From Bacteroidota bacterium (GTDB taxonomy: Bacteria > Bacteroidota > Bacteroidia > Flavobacteriales_D > Sanyastnellaceae), in assembly GCA_027619225.1 (NCBI GenBank), contig JAQCFW010000005.1:1-64000 (forward strand): a DNA stretch of 64,000 nucleotides, read 5' to 3'. The first letter of the stretch is position 1; every line of letters begins with the position of its first letter. A model generated the notes under the pieces. That model made no database searches. It worked only from the letters and a program-made list of their open reading frames with translations, and had not been told where the DNA came from. The translations under genes and the position numbers were made by a program. Shown one piece after another: positions 33,190 through 41,897 of the stretch.

Positions 33190-34908
33190 ATGCGGTCTGA
33201 ACTTTTGCAACGTATCCATGATCTACTAGGGAACGAAGATCTGGAAGCCATCCGAAAAGATGTGCGCAGTGCTATACAATCCTTCCACGCCCTCACACAA
33301 GATGAGGTACGTCGCCAACGCGATGCTTGGGAAAAGGAAGAACACGAGCCTGATGAAACTTTTATTTACAAACCTTCTGAAGATGAAGCTGTAGTCGAAG
33401 AACTTACAAATTTATTTAAAGAAAGAGAGAAAGCTTGGAAGGCTCGTATCGCGGAGGAACAGAAGGCCAATTTGGTCACAAAAGAAGGTCTTCTAGAAAG
33501 GTTGAGAAATACAATCCAAGAAGAAGAAAATATAGGGAAGGCTTTCAGCGCTTTTAATGAAGTGCGCGAAGAGTGGGAAAAGATTGGAGATGTTCCTGGA
33601 AATAGCTACAAGGATATTCATGACGAATACCACCGCTTGCGCGATGAGTTCTTCTACAACATTAATATCTACAAGCAACTTCAGGATCACGACTTAAAGA
33701 AAAATCATACCGCAAAACTTGAATTAACTGAGAAAGCTAAGGGTCTTGCAGCTGTTGAAGATTTAAAGGAGCGGGAAAAAATAGCACGTGAGCTTCAAAA
33801 ACAATGGCTCGATATAGGGCCATCTCCGAGGGAGACTTATCAAGAAATGGCAGACACGTTTTTCGGAATTACGCGTCCAGTTTTTGAAGAGGTAAAAGTT
33901 CAATACGATAAACTCCGAGAGAGTTTTGTTGAGAATAAAGTTTTAAAAGACGCACTGATCGAGGAGTTAAGGGGTTTGATGACAGAGGATATCGAAGAAG
34001 GTCATAAGGTTTGGCAAACTTTGACAACCAAGGTTATTGATATGCAGAAAAGGTGGAAGGAAATCGGTTTTTCTGGAAAGGAGCACAACGAAAATTTGTG
34101 GCAGCAATTCCGTGAATTATCTGATGTCTTCTTCGAAAAAAAGCAGGTTTTCTACGATAAAATGAAGGAGGAGGGGAAAGGTGCTAAGAAAGAGAAAATC
34201 ATTCTTTGTGAAAAGGCTGAGGCAATACAGGACAGCACCGATTGGAAAGATACAACCGCTGTAATGCTACAAATTCAAAAGGATTGGAAGACCGCTGGGT
34301 CATGCCCTCCAGGAGAGGAACATAAATTATGGAGGCGTTTTAACAAAGCTCAGGATGTTTTCTTTAAAGCGAAGAAAGCTCAGTTCGCAGATCGAAATAA
34401 AGAGGAGAAAGTAAATCTAGGATTGAAGAACGTGCTGCTTGAAAAAGTAGAAGCGTTTAAAATTACTGATAACAGAATCGCTGATTTAAACACGCTAAAA
34501 GAGTTCTCAGGTGATTGGCGTAAAATTGGGTTCGTTCCCAGGAAAAACTTTGAGAATTTGTCTGATCGCTATACAAAGGCGATGGACAAGCACTACGATG
34601 CTTTAAGTGCTCAAAGATCTGAGCGTTCTGTCGCAAGCTATCAAAATCGCGTTGAACGCCTGTCAAAAGGTGGAGATAGTGGAAGAGGTGGTGGCACTGA
34701 CATCCGTCGTGAGCAAGCTGTGTTAAGAGATAAGATTAATCGTCTTAATACTCGTGTAATCCAAACGGAAGAGAACATGGAGCGCTTTACAGGAAAAGGT
34801 GCACAATCAATTCGTGACCACGCTGAAAAATCTATCAAATCTTACAAGCGTGAGGTTGAAGAAATTAAGGCGAAACTCAAGATGTTAAGGGACGCAGCGG
34901 ACAAGTAA
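33190..34908 (+). CDS. DUF349 repeat protein
   Basis: A 572-aa, highly charged, mostly helical cytoplasmic protein with about five DUF349 repeats of roughly 70-75 residues, each with a W..IG.VP/SP......W..F.....FF core (for example WEKIGDVPG, WLDIGPSPRE, WKEIGFSGK, WKTAGSCPPGEE, WRKIGFVPRKN). The ends are coiled-coil-like. Function unknown in Bacteroidota; other DUF349 proteins have been linked loosely to stress or RNA-related roles. The last codons and stop are part of a 13-nt tandem repeat. Confidence 0.88.
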   Translation: MRSELLQRIHDLLGNEDLEAIRKDVRSAIQSFHALTQDEVRRQRDAWEKEEHEPDETFIYKPSEDEAVVEELTNLFKEREKAWKARIAEEQKANLVTKEGLLERLRNTIQEEENIGKAFSAFNEVREEWEKIGDVPGNSYKDIHDEYHRLRDEFFYNINIYKQLQDHDLKKNHTAKLELTEKAKGLAAVEDLKEREKIARELQKQWLDIGPSPRETYQEMADTFFGITRPVFEEVKVQYDKLRESFVENKVLKDALIEELRGLMTEDIEEGHKVWQTLTTKVIDMQKRWKEIGFSGKEHNENLWQQFRELSDVFFEKKQVFYDKMKEEGKGAKKEKIILCEKAEAIQDSTDWKDTTAVMLQIQKDWKTAGSCPPGEEHKLWRRFNKAQDVFFKAKKAQFADRNKEEKVNLGLKNVLLEKVEAFKITDNRIADLNTLKEFSGDWRKIGFVPRKNFENLSDRYTKAMDKHYDALSAQRSERSVASYQNRVERLSKGGDSGRGGGTDIRREQAVLRDKINRLNTRVIQTEENMERFTGKGAQSIRDHAEKSIKSYKREVEEIKAKLKMLRDAADK

Positions 34909-34934
34909 AGCGGACAAGTAACGCGGACAAGTAA
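34897..34934 (+). repeat. three copies of a 12-nt unit with 13-nt period at a gene end
   Basis: GCGGACAAGTAA occurs at 34897-34908, 34910-34921 and 34923-34934. The first copy ends in the DUF349 stop codon; because the period is 13, the three TAA triplets fall in three different frames. Confidence 0.92.
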
Positions 34935-34948
34935 GGCCACCCGCCCAC

Positions 34949-35599
34949 TTAAGAATGTGATTTTTTAGATCTATTCTCGGGAAGAGGCTGAACGGTATAC
35001 CCAGTATCTGCTAACCATTTTAGATATTTCGGTAGGGCGTAAAGAAGTCTAGGAGCTGCTTTTTCGCTGTCGTGAAATACGATAATCGACCCAGATCTTG
35101 TAAGCTTTTTAAGTGTGTTTAAGCAATCTTTTCCTGAAAGAGATCTGTCGAAATCCCCGGAAAGGACATCCCACATAACAACCTGAGTTCTTTTCGAAAT
35201 AGCGCGAGCTTGTCGAGGTGTAATCCTGCCATAAGGGGGTCTGAATCTTGTTGTTGAACCAAGTTCTTCTTCGCATTGAAGATAGCTTCTTAAATAAGAT
35301 GCCCGAGGGGTTGACCATCCACTTTCGTGACCCTGGCTGTGGTTAGCAACTTCATGACCTGCCGCTCTTAAATCGTCTATCATTTCTGGATGGCGAGCTG
35401 CCTGCTCCCCAACACAGAAAAACGTCGCTTTTAAATCCCCAGCCTCTTTCAATTGCTCCATCACCCAAGGCGTTAAATGTGGGTGTGGACCGTCATCAAA
35501 TGTTAGATATACATTCTTTGACGCATCAATCGATGGTACTCGCCAGAGAACTGACTTTATCATATTGTGTATCGAAAGGGGGGTGCGACTGATAATCAT
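34949..35599 (-). CDS. polysaccharide deacetylase (NodB/CE4 family)
   Basis: A 216-aa CE4 deacetylase with the five NodB motifs: TFDDGPHPH, the metal-binding NHSQGHE, RFRPPYG, a DVLSGDF segment and IVFHDS. It probably removes acetyl groups from an N- or O-acetylated glycan such as peptidoglycan. There is no strong signal peptide; the N-terminus (MIISRTPLSIHNMIKSVLWR) resembles relatives that may be loosely membrane-associated, and the start is consistent with them. Convergent with the DUF349 gene. Confidence 0.9.
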   Translation of the reverse strand: MIISRTPLSIHNMIKSVLWRVPSIDASKNVYLTFDDGPHPHLTPWVMEQLKEAGDLKATFFCVGEQAARHPEMIDDLRAAGHEVANHSQGHESGWSTPRASYLRSYLQCEEELGSTTRFRPPYGRITPRQARAISKRTQVVMWDVLSGDFDRSLSGKDCLNTLKKLTRSGSIIVFHDSEKAAPRLLYALPKYLKWLADTGYTVQPLPENRSKKSHS

Positions 35600-35644
35600 A
35601 CACTAAATTGACGTATTTCACAAACAAGGGTTGCCCGAGAGAGA

Positions 35645-35652
35645 TAAATTTG
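35645..35652 (+). promoter_or_regulatory. -7 element of leuS
   Basis: TAAATTTG, an exact TAnnTTTG match, 28 nt upstream of the leuS ATG. No -33 TTG at 19 nt was found. Confidence 0.5.
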
Positions 35653-35680
35653 ATTTCGAATAACTAACTTTACCGGTCAT

Positions 35681-38488
35681 ATGGAATACGATTTTCGCAG
35701 TATTGAAAAGCATTGGCAAGAGGTTTGGTCTAGAGAAAAATCTTACCAAGTAAAAGAATTAAAGGACAAACCTAAGTTCTACGCCTTGGATATGTTCCCT
35801 TACCCTTCCGGGGCGGGTCTTCACGTAGGGCACCCTCTAGGATACATCGCCTCAGATGTTATTTCTAGGTACAAAAGGCATTGCGGCTTTAACGTTTTGC
35901 ATCCGATGGGGTTTGACAGCTTTGGGCTTCCGGCAGAACAATATGCGATTGCCACAGGACAACATCCTGCGATTACCACTGAAACGAATATCAATCGCTA
36001 CAGAACCCAAATGCAACAGATTGGGTTTTCATTTGACTGGAGCAGAGAAGTGATGACTTCTGACCCCTCATATTACAGATGGACACAATGGATTTTCGGA
36101 AAATTATTCGAAAGTTGGTATGATCTTGAAAGTGGGGGGGCAAAACCGTTACAATTTTTAATTGATGCTTTTGAAAAGAATGGGAATTACTCCATTGAAG
36201 CTGCCTGCGAAGAGGACTGGTGGAAAAATTTAGATTTGACTTTGTTCCCTCATTTCGGTAAGCACTTTGAGGGAGATTTTACTTCTACTGATTGGAAATC
36301 GATGAGTAAGCAGGCGAAGAACGCCATCCTAATGCAGTTTCGACTTGCGTACTTGGCGGATTCAGAGGTGAACTGGTGCCCTCAACTTGGGACGGTGCTC
36401 GCAAATGATGAGGTGAAGGACGGACTTTCTGAGAGAGGTGGCCATCCCGTTGAGCGCAAACGTATGCGCCAGTGGATGATGAGAATCACAGCCTATTCCG
36501 ACAGGCTTATCGAAGGGTTAGACGATCTGAATTGGACTGAAAGTATCAAAGAAGCCCAAAGAAACTGGGTAGGCAGATCGGAAGGTGCAACAGTCCGTTT
36601 TAAAGGAGGTGGAAGCGCTTCTGGGTGCGAAGTGGAGGTGTTTACAACCAGACCTGATACATTATACGGTGTGAGTTTTGTGGTACTCGCCCCAGAACAT
36701 AAATTGGTGAGTGGGTTTACCTCTCAAGAGAGGCTAAGGGAGGTGAATGACTACATCCTGACGGCCTCTAAAAAAAGCGAACGAGAAAGACAAGGAGAAA
36801 AGGGCATTTCTGGGGTTGAGTTGGGGGGGCATGTTGTCCATCCATTTACTGGAGAGGAAATCCCGGTTTACATCTCTGATTACGTGCTCGCTGGTTATGG
36901 TACAGGAGCGATCATGGCCGTGCCTGCTGGAGATGAGAGAGATTGGAAATTTGCCAAGTATTTTAACATAGACATTCCTTCAATTTTTAAAGGTCATGAC
37001 TCTGATGGGTCTGTAAATTCTGACGAAAAAGCCATTCTACAAAATTCAGAAGAACTAAATGGGCTCTCTAAACATGAAGCAATATCTACCGCTTTAGATT
37101 TGTTAGAGTCGAGAGGATATGGAGAGAGGATGATAAATTATAGATTGCGGGATGCCGTTTTCTCAAGACAACGTTACTGGGGTGAGCCATTCCCCATTTG
37201 TTATGAGAATGAAATTCCGCAACTTATCGAAAACGAAACCGTAACTCTACCCACTGTTGACGAGTACCTTCCTACAGCTGATGGTGAGCCGCCACTTGCG
37301 CGTGCGAGGCGTGAAGATTGGCCTGTCTTCCGAGGTGATAGAATGGAGACCAACACCATGCCTGGATGGGCTGGATCGTCTTGGTATTTCCTGCGTTACA
37401 TGGATCCCCACAACGAAAAGGAGTTCTGCGCTCGTGAAAAATCGGATTACTGGGGTCAGGTAGATCTTTATGTCGGAGGAGCTGAGCATACTACTGGGCA
37501 CTTGTTGTATTCAAGGTTTTGGACTAAGTTTTTATACGATATAGACCAAATCTCATTTGACGAACCCTTTAAAACCATGATCAACCAGGGTATGATTTTA
37601 GGTCGGTCAAGCTTTGTATACAGAATTCAAGGAACCTCTAAATTTGTGACATACGAGGAGAGAGAAGCACATAAAACTCAGCGTTTACACGTTGACATCT
37701 CACTTGTTGAAAACGACAAGCTCGACATCGATGGTTTTAAATCTTGGAGGTCTGAGTTCGAAAATGCTGAATTTATTACATGTGCTGATGGAACTTACAC
37801 CTGTGGAAACGAGGTCGAAAAGATGTCTAAATCCAAGTACAACGTTCAGACTCCAGATGATCTTGTAGAGAAATACGGAGCTGACACGTTAAGGTGTTAC
37901 GAAATGTTTTTAGGCCCCCTCACGCAATCTAAACCTTGGGATACTCAGGGGATTTCAGGGGTTCATAATTTCCTAAGGAAGTTCTCAAAACTCGCTTTGG
38001 CTTCAGAAAATTGCGAAGCTTCTAACACAGAGCTTAGAATTGTCCACAAAACGATTGAGAAAGTAACATCTGACTTAGATCGTCATGCTTTCAACACAGT
38101 CGTCAGTGCCCTCATGATTGCAGTCAATGATTTAAACAATCTGAAGCCTGTTAAATCTAATGTAGGTCTGCGTCCTTTGGTAACGCTTTTAAGCCCATAC
38201 GCTCCACACCTTGCTGAGGAGCTTTGGAAAGTCCTTGGCGGTGAGGGTTTGGTGATCGATTCTGTTTGGCCTAAAGCGGAAAAATCATATTTAGTAGAAG
38301 ACGAGGTGAACTACCCAGTGTCGTTTAACGGAAAAGTTCGATTCAAATTACTTCTTCCCGCGTCTACCGATATAGAGGAAGTTGAATCCATCGTGGTGGC
38401 TGACGAGCGGACCCTCAAACAACTCGCCGGCAAAGAGATCAGAAAAGTAATCGTTGTAAAAGGCCGAATCGTTAACATTGTAAGCTAA
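35681..38488 (+). CDS. leuS: leucyl-tRNA synthetase
   Basis: Charges tRNA-Leu. A 935-aa bacterial-type class I synthetase: HIGH-type motif in PYPSGAGLHVGHPLGY (about 38-53), CP1 editing domain with TTRPDTLYG, KMSKS-type EKMSKSKYN, and an anticodon/C-terminal domain ending in VVKGRIVNIVS. The segment between the catalytic core halves has a flavobacterial-type insertion. Own promoter upstream. Confidence 0.96.
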   Translation: MEYDFRSIEKHWQEVWSREKSYQVKELKDKPKFYALDMFPYPSGAGLHVGHPLGYIASDVISRYKRHCGFNVLHPMGFDSFGLPAEQYAIATGQHPAITTETNINRYRTQMQQIGFSFDWSREVMTSDPSYYRWTQWIFGKLFESWYDLESGGAKPLQFLIDAFEKNGNYSIEAACEEDWWKNLDLTLFPHFGKHFEGDFTSTDWKSMSKQAKNAILMQFRLAYLADSEVNWCPQLGTVLANDEVKDGLSERGGHPVERKRMRQWMMRITAYSDRLIEGLDDLNWTESIKEAQRNWVGRSEGATVRFKGGGSASGCEVEVFTTRPDTLYGVSFVVLAPEHKLVSGFTSQERLREVNDYILTASKKSERERQGEKGISGVELGGHVVHPFTGEEIPVYISDYVLAGYGTGAIMAVPAGDERDWKFAKYFNIDIPSIFKGHDSDGSVNSDEKAILQNSEELNGLSKHEAISTALDLLESRGYGERMINYRLRDAVFSRQRYWGEPFPICYENEIPQLIENETVTLPTVDEYLPTADGEPPLARARREDWPVFRGDRMETNTMPGWAGSSWYFLRYMDPHNEKEFCAREKSDYWGQVDLYVGGAEHTTGHLLYSRFWTKFLYDIDQISFDEPFKTMINQGMILGRSSFVYRIQGTSKFVTYEEREAHKTQRLHVDISLVENDKLDIDGFKSWRSEFENAEFITCADGTYTCGNEVEKMSKSKYNVQTPDDLVEKYGADTLRCYEMFLGPLTQSKPWDTQGISGVHNFLRKFSKLALASENCEASNTELRIVHKTIEKVTSDLDRHAFNTVVSALMIAVNDLNNLKPVKSNVGLRPLVTLLSPYAPHLAEELWKVLGGEGLVIDSVWPKAEKSYLVEDEVNYPVSFNGKVRFKLLLPASTDIEEVESIVVADERTLKQLAGKEIRKVIVVKGRIVNIVS

Positions 38489-38491
38489 CTT

Positions 38492-38499
38492 TATTTTCG
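38492..38499 (+). promoter_or_regulatory. possible -7 element of the YadA-head-like gene
   Basis: TATTTTCG matches seven of eight positions of TAnnTTTG, 18 nt before the ATG at 38518. Confidence 0.35.
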
Positions 38500-38517
38500 A
38501 AAATTAAATTATTTATT

Positions 38518-39585
38518 ATGCATATATCTTATTTCAAGCAAATTACAAGTGTGTTTTCAATGCTTTTCTTTGTTGTATCTCTTGGGTTTTCGCAATCAAC
38601 TGAAAATCCCATGCCATACAATCCAGACTCAGATGGCAGTGGGGCTATTACAGTGATTGACTTGGTGGGTTTTCTCATTTTTTATGGAAGTCCTTTTGTA
38701 GTTGAAGGTGCTATACCGATAGAAAATGGTGGTACTGGAGCAATTACAGCAGAAGATGCCCGCCTTGCTCTCGCGATATCTCTTTTCTCTGACATCACTG
38801 CTTTGGGAGAAGAAAATCCCTCAGCCCAAATCACAGGTGATCTCACTCTTACCGGGAAACTTCAACAGGGAAGCGCAACAATCGCAGATGGAGATTACTC
38901 TTCCGCTCTAGGAGTGTCAACTTCTGCAACAGGTTACGCTTCATACGCTGAAGGGCAAAATTCTATAGCGTCTAATACTACAGCTCACGCTGAGGGCTAC
39001 GGAACGCTTGCCAGCGGGCTATTCTCACATGCAGAAAACCGCAATTCGACCGCCACTGCTACCTGCGCTCATGCAGAAGGGGAAAACACGAGTGCTACTG
39101 CAGACGCATCGCACTCGGAAGGCATGAACACTTTGTCAAGTGGTTTCACTGCCCACGCTGAAGGATATGGTAGTATCGCATCTGCCGCTTATTCGCACGC
39201 AGGCGGGAGATATTCTACCGCCTCTGCTACTGGCTCGTTTGCGCATGGTTTTCAGCTTATCTCAGACCAAAACTACTCCACTGCATTGGGCCAATACAAT
39301 CTCTCAAATCGAACAGGAACAATCCTAGTTGTAGGAAATGGGACAGCTGATTCGTTGAGATCTAACATCTTTGAAATAGACGCTGTTGGAGGTCTTATAA
39401 ATGGTGATTTCGCCATCTCAGGGTCCATAACTGCAAATGGAGTTGATCTTGTAGATGAAAACGCAGCTCTTTCAAATAGTATGATCGCCCTTGAAACTGA
39501 GATTTCTACTTTAGATACTTTGATTTTTAATTTACAAGGAATCGTTGCCGACCTTCAAACCCAAATCAATCTGCTCACACCGTAA
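38518..39585 (+). CDS. secreted mosaic protein: EF-hand/dockerin-like loop, tail-fibre-like segment and YadA-type head repeats
   Basis: A 355-aa exported protein (signal peptide about 1-25). In order: a dockerin- or EF-hand-like calcium loop (Asp37, Asp39, Ser41, Ala43, Asp48 in NPDSDGSGAITVIDLVGF), a PIENGGTGAITAEDARLAL stretch as in phage tail-fibre proteins, about nine YadA/Hia-type head repeats of 14 residues (SALG, YAEGQNS, HAEGYGTLASG patterns, about 125-270), a tail-fibre-like LRSNIFEIDAVGGLINGD segment, and a terminal heptad-like coiled coil (about 318-352). It suggests a trimeric fibre. There is no type IX sorting domain and no autotransporter barrel, so its export and anchoring route are unclear. 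Confidence 0.75.
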   Translation: MHISYFKQITSVFSMLFFVVSLGFSQSTENPMPYNPDSDGSGAITVIDLVGFLIFYGSPFVVEGAIPIENGGTGAITAEDARLALAISLFSDITALGEENPSAQITGDLTLTGKLQQGSATIADGDYSSALGVSTSATGYASYAEGQNSIASNTTAHAEGYGTLASGLFSHAENRNSTATATCAHAEGENTSATADASHSEGMNTLSSGFTAHAEGYGSIASAAYSHAGGRYSTASATGSFAHGFQLISDQNYSTALGQYNLSNRTGTILVVGNGTADSLRSNIFEIDAVGGLINGDFAISGSITANGVDLVDENAALSNSMIALETEISTLDTLIFNLQGIVADLQTQINLLTP

Positions 39586-39594
39586 AGCCAACCA

Positions 39595-40767
39595 CTACGA
39601 ACCTTTTACTTCTTCACACCTCTCAAACTCTGCATCCGGATCAAATAGCAATCTATACGTGTTAAGTTTCTGGTAGGGTGTGTCTGAAAGAATATTAACG
39701 ATGTGCATCATTTTAGGATTGAAATCTCCAATCCAAGTAATAATCATTTTCTTGTATTGAACTGTATGGTTTTTTAGAGCCTTCTTTATCTCCTTCATCA
39801 TCAAGCTCTCCACTCCATTTTTTTGGTGTTTGGGAACTACCCCAAAAACGACAGCAAATGCGTTTTGAGGTTTTCTAAATCTTTTGTAAATCAAGAATTT
39901 TATCTTACCTAACAGGTTTAAATTCCCATTTACATATTTAAAAATCTCATTTAATTCAGGCAAGGACACCATAAAAGCAACCGGTTCTGAATTGTGATAT
40001 ACAAACCAAACCAACTTCTCATCAATGACCATCTTCATTTTCTTAAAGATGAGAAGCGCTCTTTCTGAACTAATACCTTTAAAACTTGAGTGTGTTTGCC
40101 AGGCGGCATTGTAAACCGTTCTGAAATCTTCTGCGTATTCGCTCAATTTGGTCAACTCAATATGACGAAAGCTATATTCCCCTTTGGCATTCATATGCTT
40201 GATCTTTCTACTAAAGACCTCTTTCATGGGGTCTTGAATCACCACTTCATACATATGCTGCGTGAAAAAAACTTTAAAGCCATATTCCTCAAAAAGTTCA
40301 CGATAGTAAGAAGGTTGATAAGCATTCCCATAAATGGGCGGTTTATCATACCCATCAATTAACAGTCCCCAATACTTATTTCGCTCACCGAAATTAATGG
40401 GACCATCCATTGCTTGTACATCTAAATCCTCAAGCCACTTCCTCGCTGTATCAAACAAAGTGAATGCAGCAGATTTGTCATTTATGGACTCGAAAAATCC
40501 AAAACCTCCTGTTGGTTGCTTTTCTTTTTTAGATTGTCTGTAATCTATAAAAGCCGATATTCTTCCAATATCTTCACCTGAATCACTTATTAATATCCAT
40601 CTTCTGGCTACCCCTTTTCTAAACAAGTGATTTTTCTTCTCATCGAAAACATCTTCCACCTCTTGCTTAATATGAGGGATCCAATTTTCATCATTTTTAT
40701 AAACTGTGAATGGAACTTTGTGAAATCTTTTAATCTCTCTTTTCGATAAAACAGGTATTGTTTTCAT
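39595..40767 (-). CDS. acyl-CoA N-acyltransferase-like protein
   Basis: A 390-aa cytoplasmic protein with no signal peptide. The first half has an N-acyltransferase-like pattern (FRKGVARRWILIS, GRISAFIDY, GPINFGERNKYWGLLIDGYD), and the second half a GNAT-like core (VWFVYHNSEPVAFMVSLP, VVPKHQKNGVESLMM). It resembles a Bacteroidota family often annotated as hypothetical or GNAT; substrate unknown. The region is AT- and Lys-rich. Nine nt separate its stop from the convergent upstream gene. Confidence 0.65.
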   Translation of the reverse strand: MKTIPVLSKREIKRFHKVPFTVYKNDENWIPHIKQEVEDVFDEKKNHLFRKGVARRWILISDSGEDIGRISAFIDYRQSKKEKQPTGGFGFFESINDKSAAFTLFDTARKWLEDLDVQAMDGPINFGERNKYWGLLIDGYDKPPIYGNAYQPSYYRELFEEYGFKVFFTQHMYEVVIQDPMKEVFSRKIKHMNAKGEYSFRHIELTKLSEYAEDFRTVYNAAWQTHSSFKGISSERALLIFKKMKMVIDEKLVWFVYHNSEPVAFMVSLPELNEIFKYVNGNLNLLGKIKFLIYKRFRKPQNAFAVVFGVVPKHQKNGVESLMMKEIKKALKNHTVQYKKMIITWIGDFNPKMMHIVNILSDTPYQKLNTYRLLFDPDAEFERCEEVKGS

Positions 40768-40796
40768 TCTTTAATCTCTCCAGAAATATTGGTTGA

Positions 40797-40804
40797 TAAA
40801 GATA
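40797..40804 (-). promoter_or_regulatory. possible -7 element of the acyltransferase-like gene
   Basis: The minus strand reads TATCTTTA, seven of eight matches to TAnnTTTG, 29 nt upstream of the ATG at 40767. The rest of the 118-nt gap to 40886 is AT-rich with no further signal. Confidence 0.35.
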
Positions 40805-40885
40805 TTGAAAAACACAGATCATCTATACTTATTTTAGCAAAAAAAATGTTCATTTACAGGAATGCTTAAATCTCTAATTATTTAG

Positions 40886-41701
40886 ATGGAAAACAAGGTC
40901 GTGGTTATAACTGGAGGAAGCTCTGGTATTGGCAGAGCTTTATGCGATTGTTTTATCGACGCAGGTTATAAAGTTGCCATTGCATCTAGATCAGAACAAA
41001 TGCTTGAACAAGTTCACGCTGACCTTAAGTCAGAAGGGCATGACATCTTCACCGTAAAAACTGATATTAGGATAGAAAACGATTGTAAGAATCTGGTTGA
41101 CAAGGTAATTGAGAAGTACGGCAGAATTGATGTTTTCATTAACAATGCGGGCATTACTTGGTATGAGAGTGATGAGGATGGGATCAACATTGAAAAACAC
41201 AAAGAGATCCTGGACACCAACCATTTTGGCACTGTTCAATGTACCAAATACGCCTTACCTCATTTACTTAAGACCAAAGGAAGTCTCGTGGGGGTGTGCT
41301 CAATCGCTGGTGAAGTTGGGTTGCCAAATCGTTCAGCATATTGTGCTTCTAAGTTTGCGATGAATGGTTTTCTGGGTTCGCTGAGAGTGCAATACTTAAA
41401 CAGAGGTCTTCACGTATTACTTACATACGTTGGATACACCTCAACCAACATTAGAAAAATAGCAAAGGATGACTCTAAATCAAATCACTTCCCTCCTGGC
41501 TATGGAGAAACTGTGAAAGAAAAGGGCATGATGACCGCCGAAGAGGCTGCTAGGCATATTTTCAACGGAGTAAAAAAGAGAAAAAGATCTGTTAGACCTT
41601 CTGCTGTTGGACAGCTCACCGTTTGGTTAAATAAGTTGTTTCCCAAACTCAACGACAAGCTCGCTGCCAAGTATTACAATAATAAAAAAAGCAGTCTCTA
41701 G
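40886..41701 (+). CDS. short-chain dehydrogenase/reductase
   Basis: A 271-aa classical SDR: cofactor-binding GGSSGIGRAL (10-19), NNAG segment (FINNAGITW), catalytic Ser in CSIAGEVG and YCASK (Tyr-x-x-x-Lys). The Rossmann sequence with Ala-Ser-Arg after the second strand (AIASRSEQ) suggests NADP(H). Substrate unknown; the family includes sphinganine-type and steroid-type reductases. The C-terminus is basic and rather hydrophobic. Ends just before a bidirectional terminator. Confidence 0.88.
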   Translation: MENKVVVITGGSSGIGRALCDCFIDAGYKVAIASRSEQMLEQVHADLKSEGHDIFTVKTDIRIENDCKNLVDKVIEKYGRIDVFINNAGITWYESDEDGINIEKHKEILDTNHFGTVQCTKYALPHLLKTKGSLVGVCSIAGEVGLPNRSAYCASKFAMNGFLGSLRVQYLNRGLHVLLTYVGYTSTNIRKIAKDDSKSNHFPPGYGETVKEKGMMTAEEAARHIFNGVKKRKRSVRPSAVGQLTVWLNKLFPKLNDKLAAKYYNNKKSSL

Positions 41702-41721
41702 GATAGGCACAGTAAAAAAAC

Positions 41722-41754
41722 AAAACCTCGCTATCTCAATGATAACGAGGTTTT
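41722..41754. terminator. bidirectional intrinsic terminator
   Basis: An AAAACCTCG / CGAGGTTTT stem extended by a TATC/GATA inner stem, with a 5-nt loop. On the minus strand, after the tRNA, it is followed by TTTTGTTTTTTT, an excellent U tract; on the plus strand it has TTTT after the stem, so it can also stop the SDR transcript. It is the clearest terminator in the window. Confidence 0.85.
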
Positions 41755-41765
41755 AAAATGTTGAG

Positions 41766-41839
41766 TGGTTGCCCCACCAGGACTCGAACCTGAAACGTCT
41801 GCACCAAAAGCAGATGTGTTGCCATTACACCATGGGGCA
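41766..41839 (-). tRNA. trnQ: tRNA-Gln (anticodon TTG)
   Basis: A 74-nt cloverleaf on the minus strand: acceptor TGCCCCA pairs with TGGGGCA, the anticodon loop contains CTTTTGG giving anticodon TTG (reads CAA and CAG), the T arm has GGTTCGAGTCC, and the 3' CCA is encoded (41766-41768). A -7 element lies 10 nt upstream. Confidence 0.96.
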
Positions 41840-41849
41840 AAAACGTGTG

Positions 41850-41857
41850 CAAAGATA
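41850..41857 (-). promoter_or_regulatory. -7 element of tRNA-Gln
   Basis: The minus strand reads TATCTTTG, an exact TAnnTTTG match, 10 nt before the mature 5' end, implying a very short precursor leader. Confidence 0.6.
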
Positions 41858-41897
41858 GTAAAGTTAGACTAATTTATTAAGTAAATTGCAGTCATAA

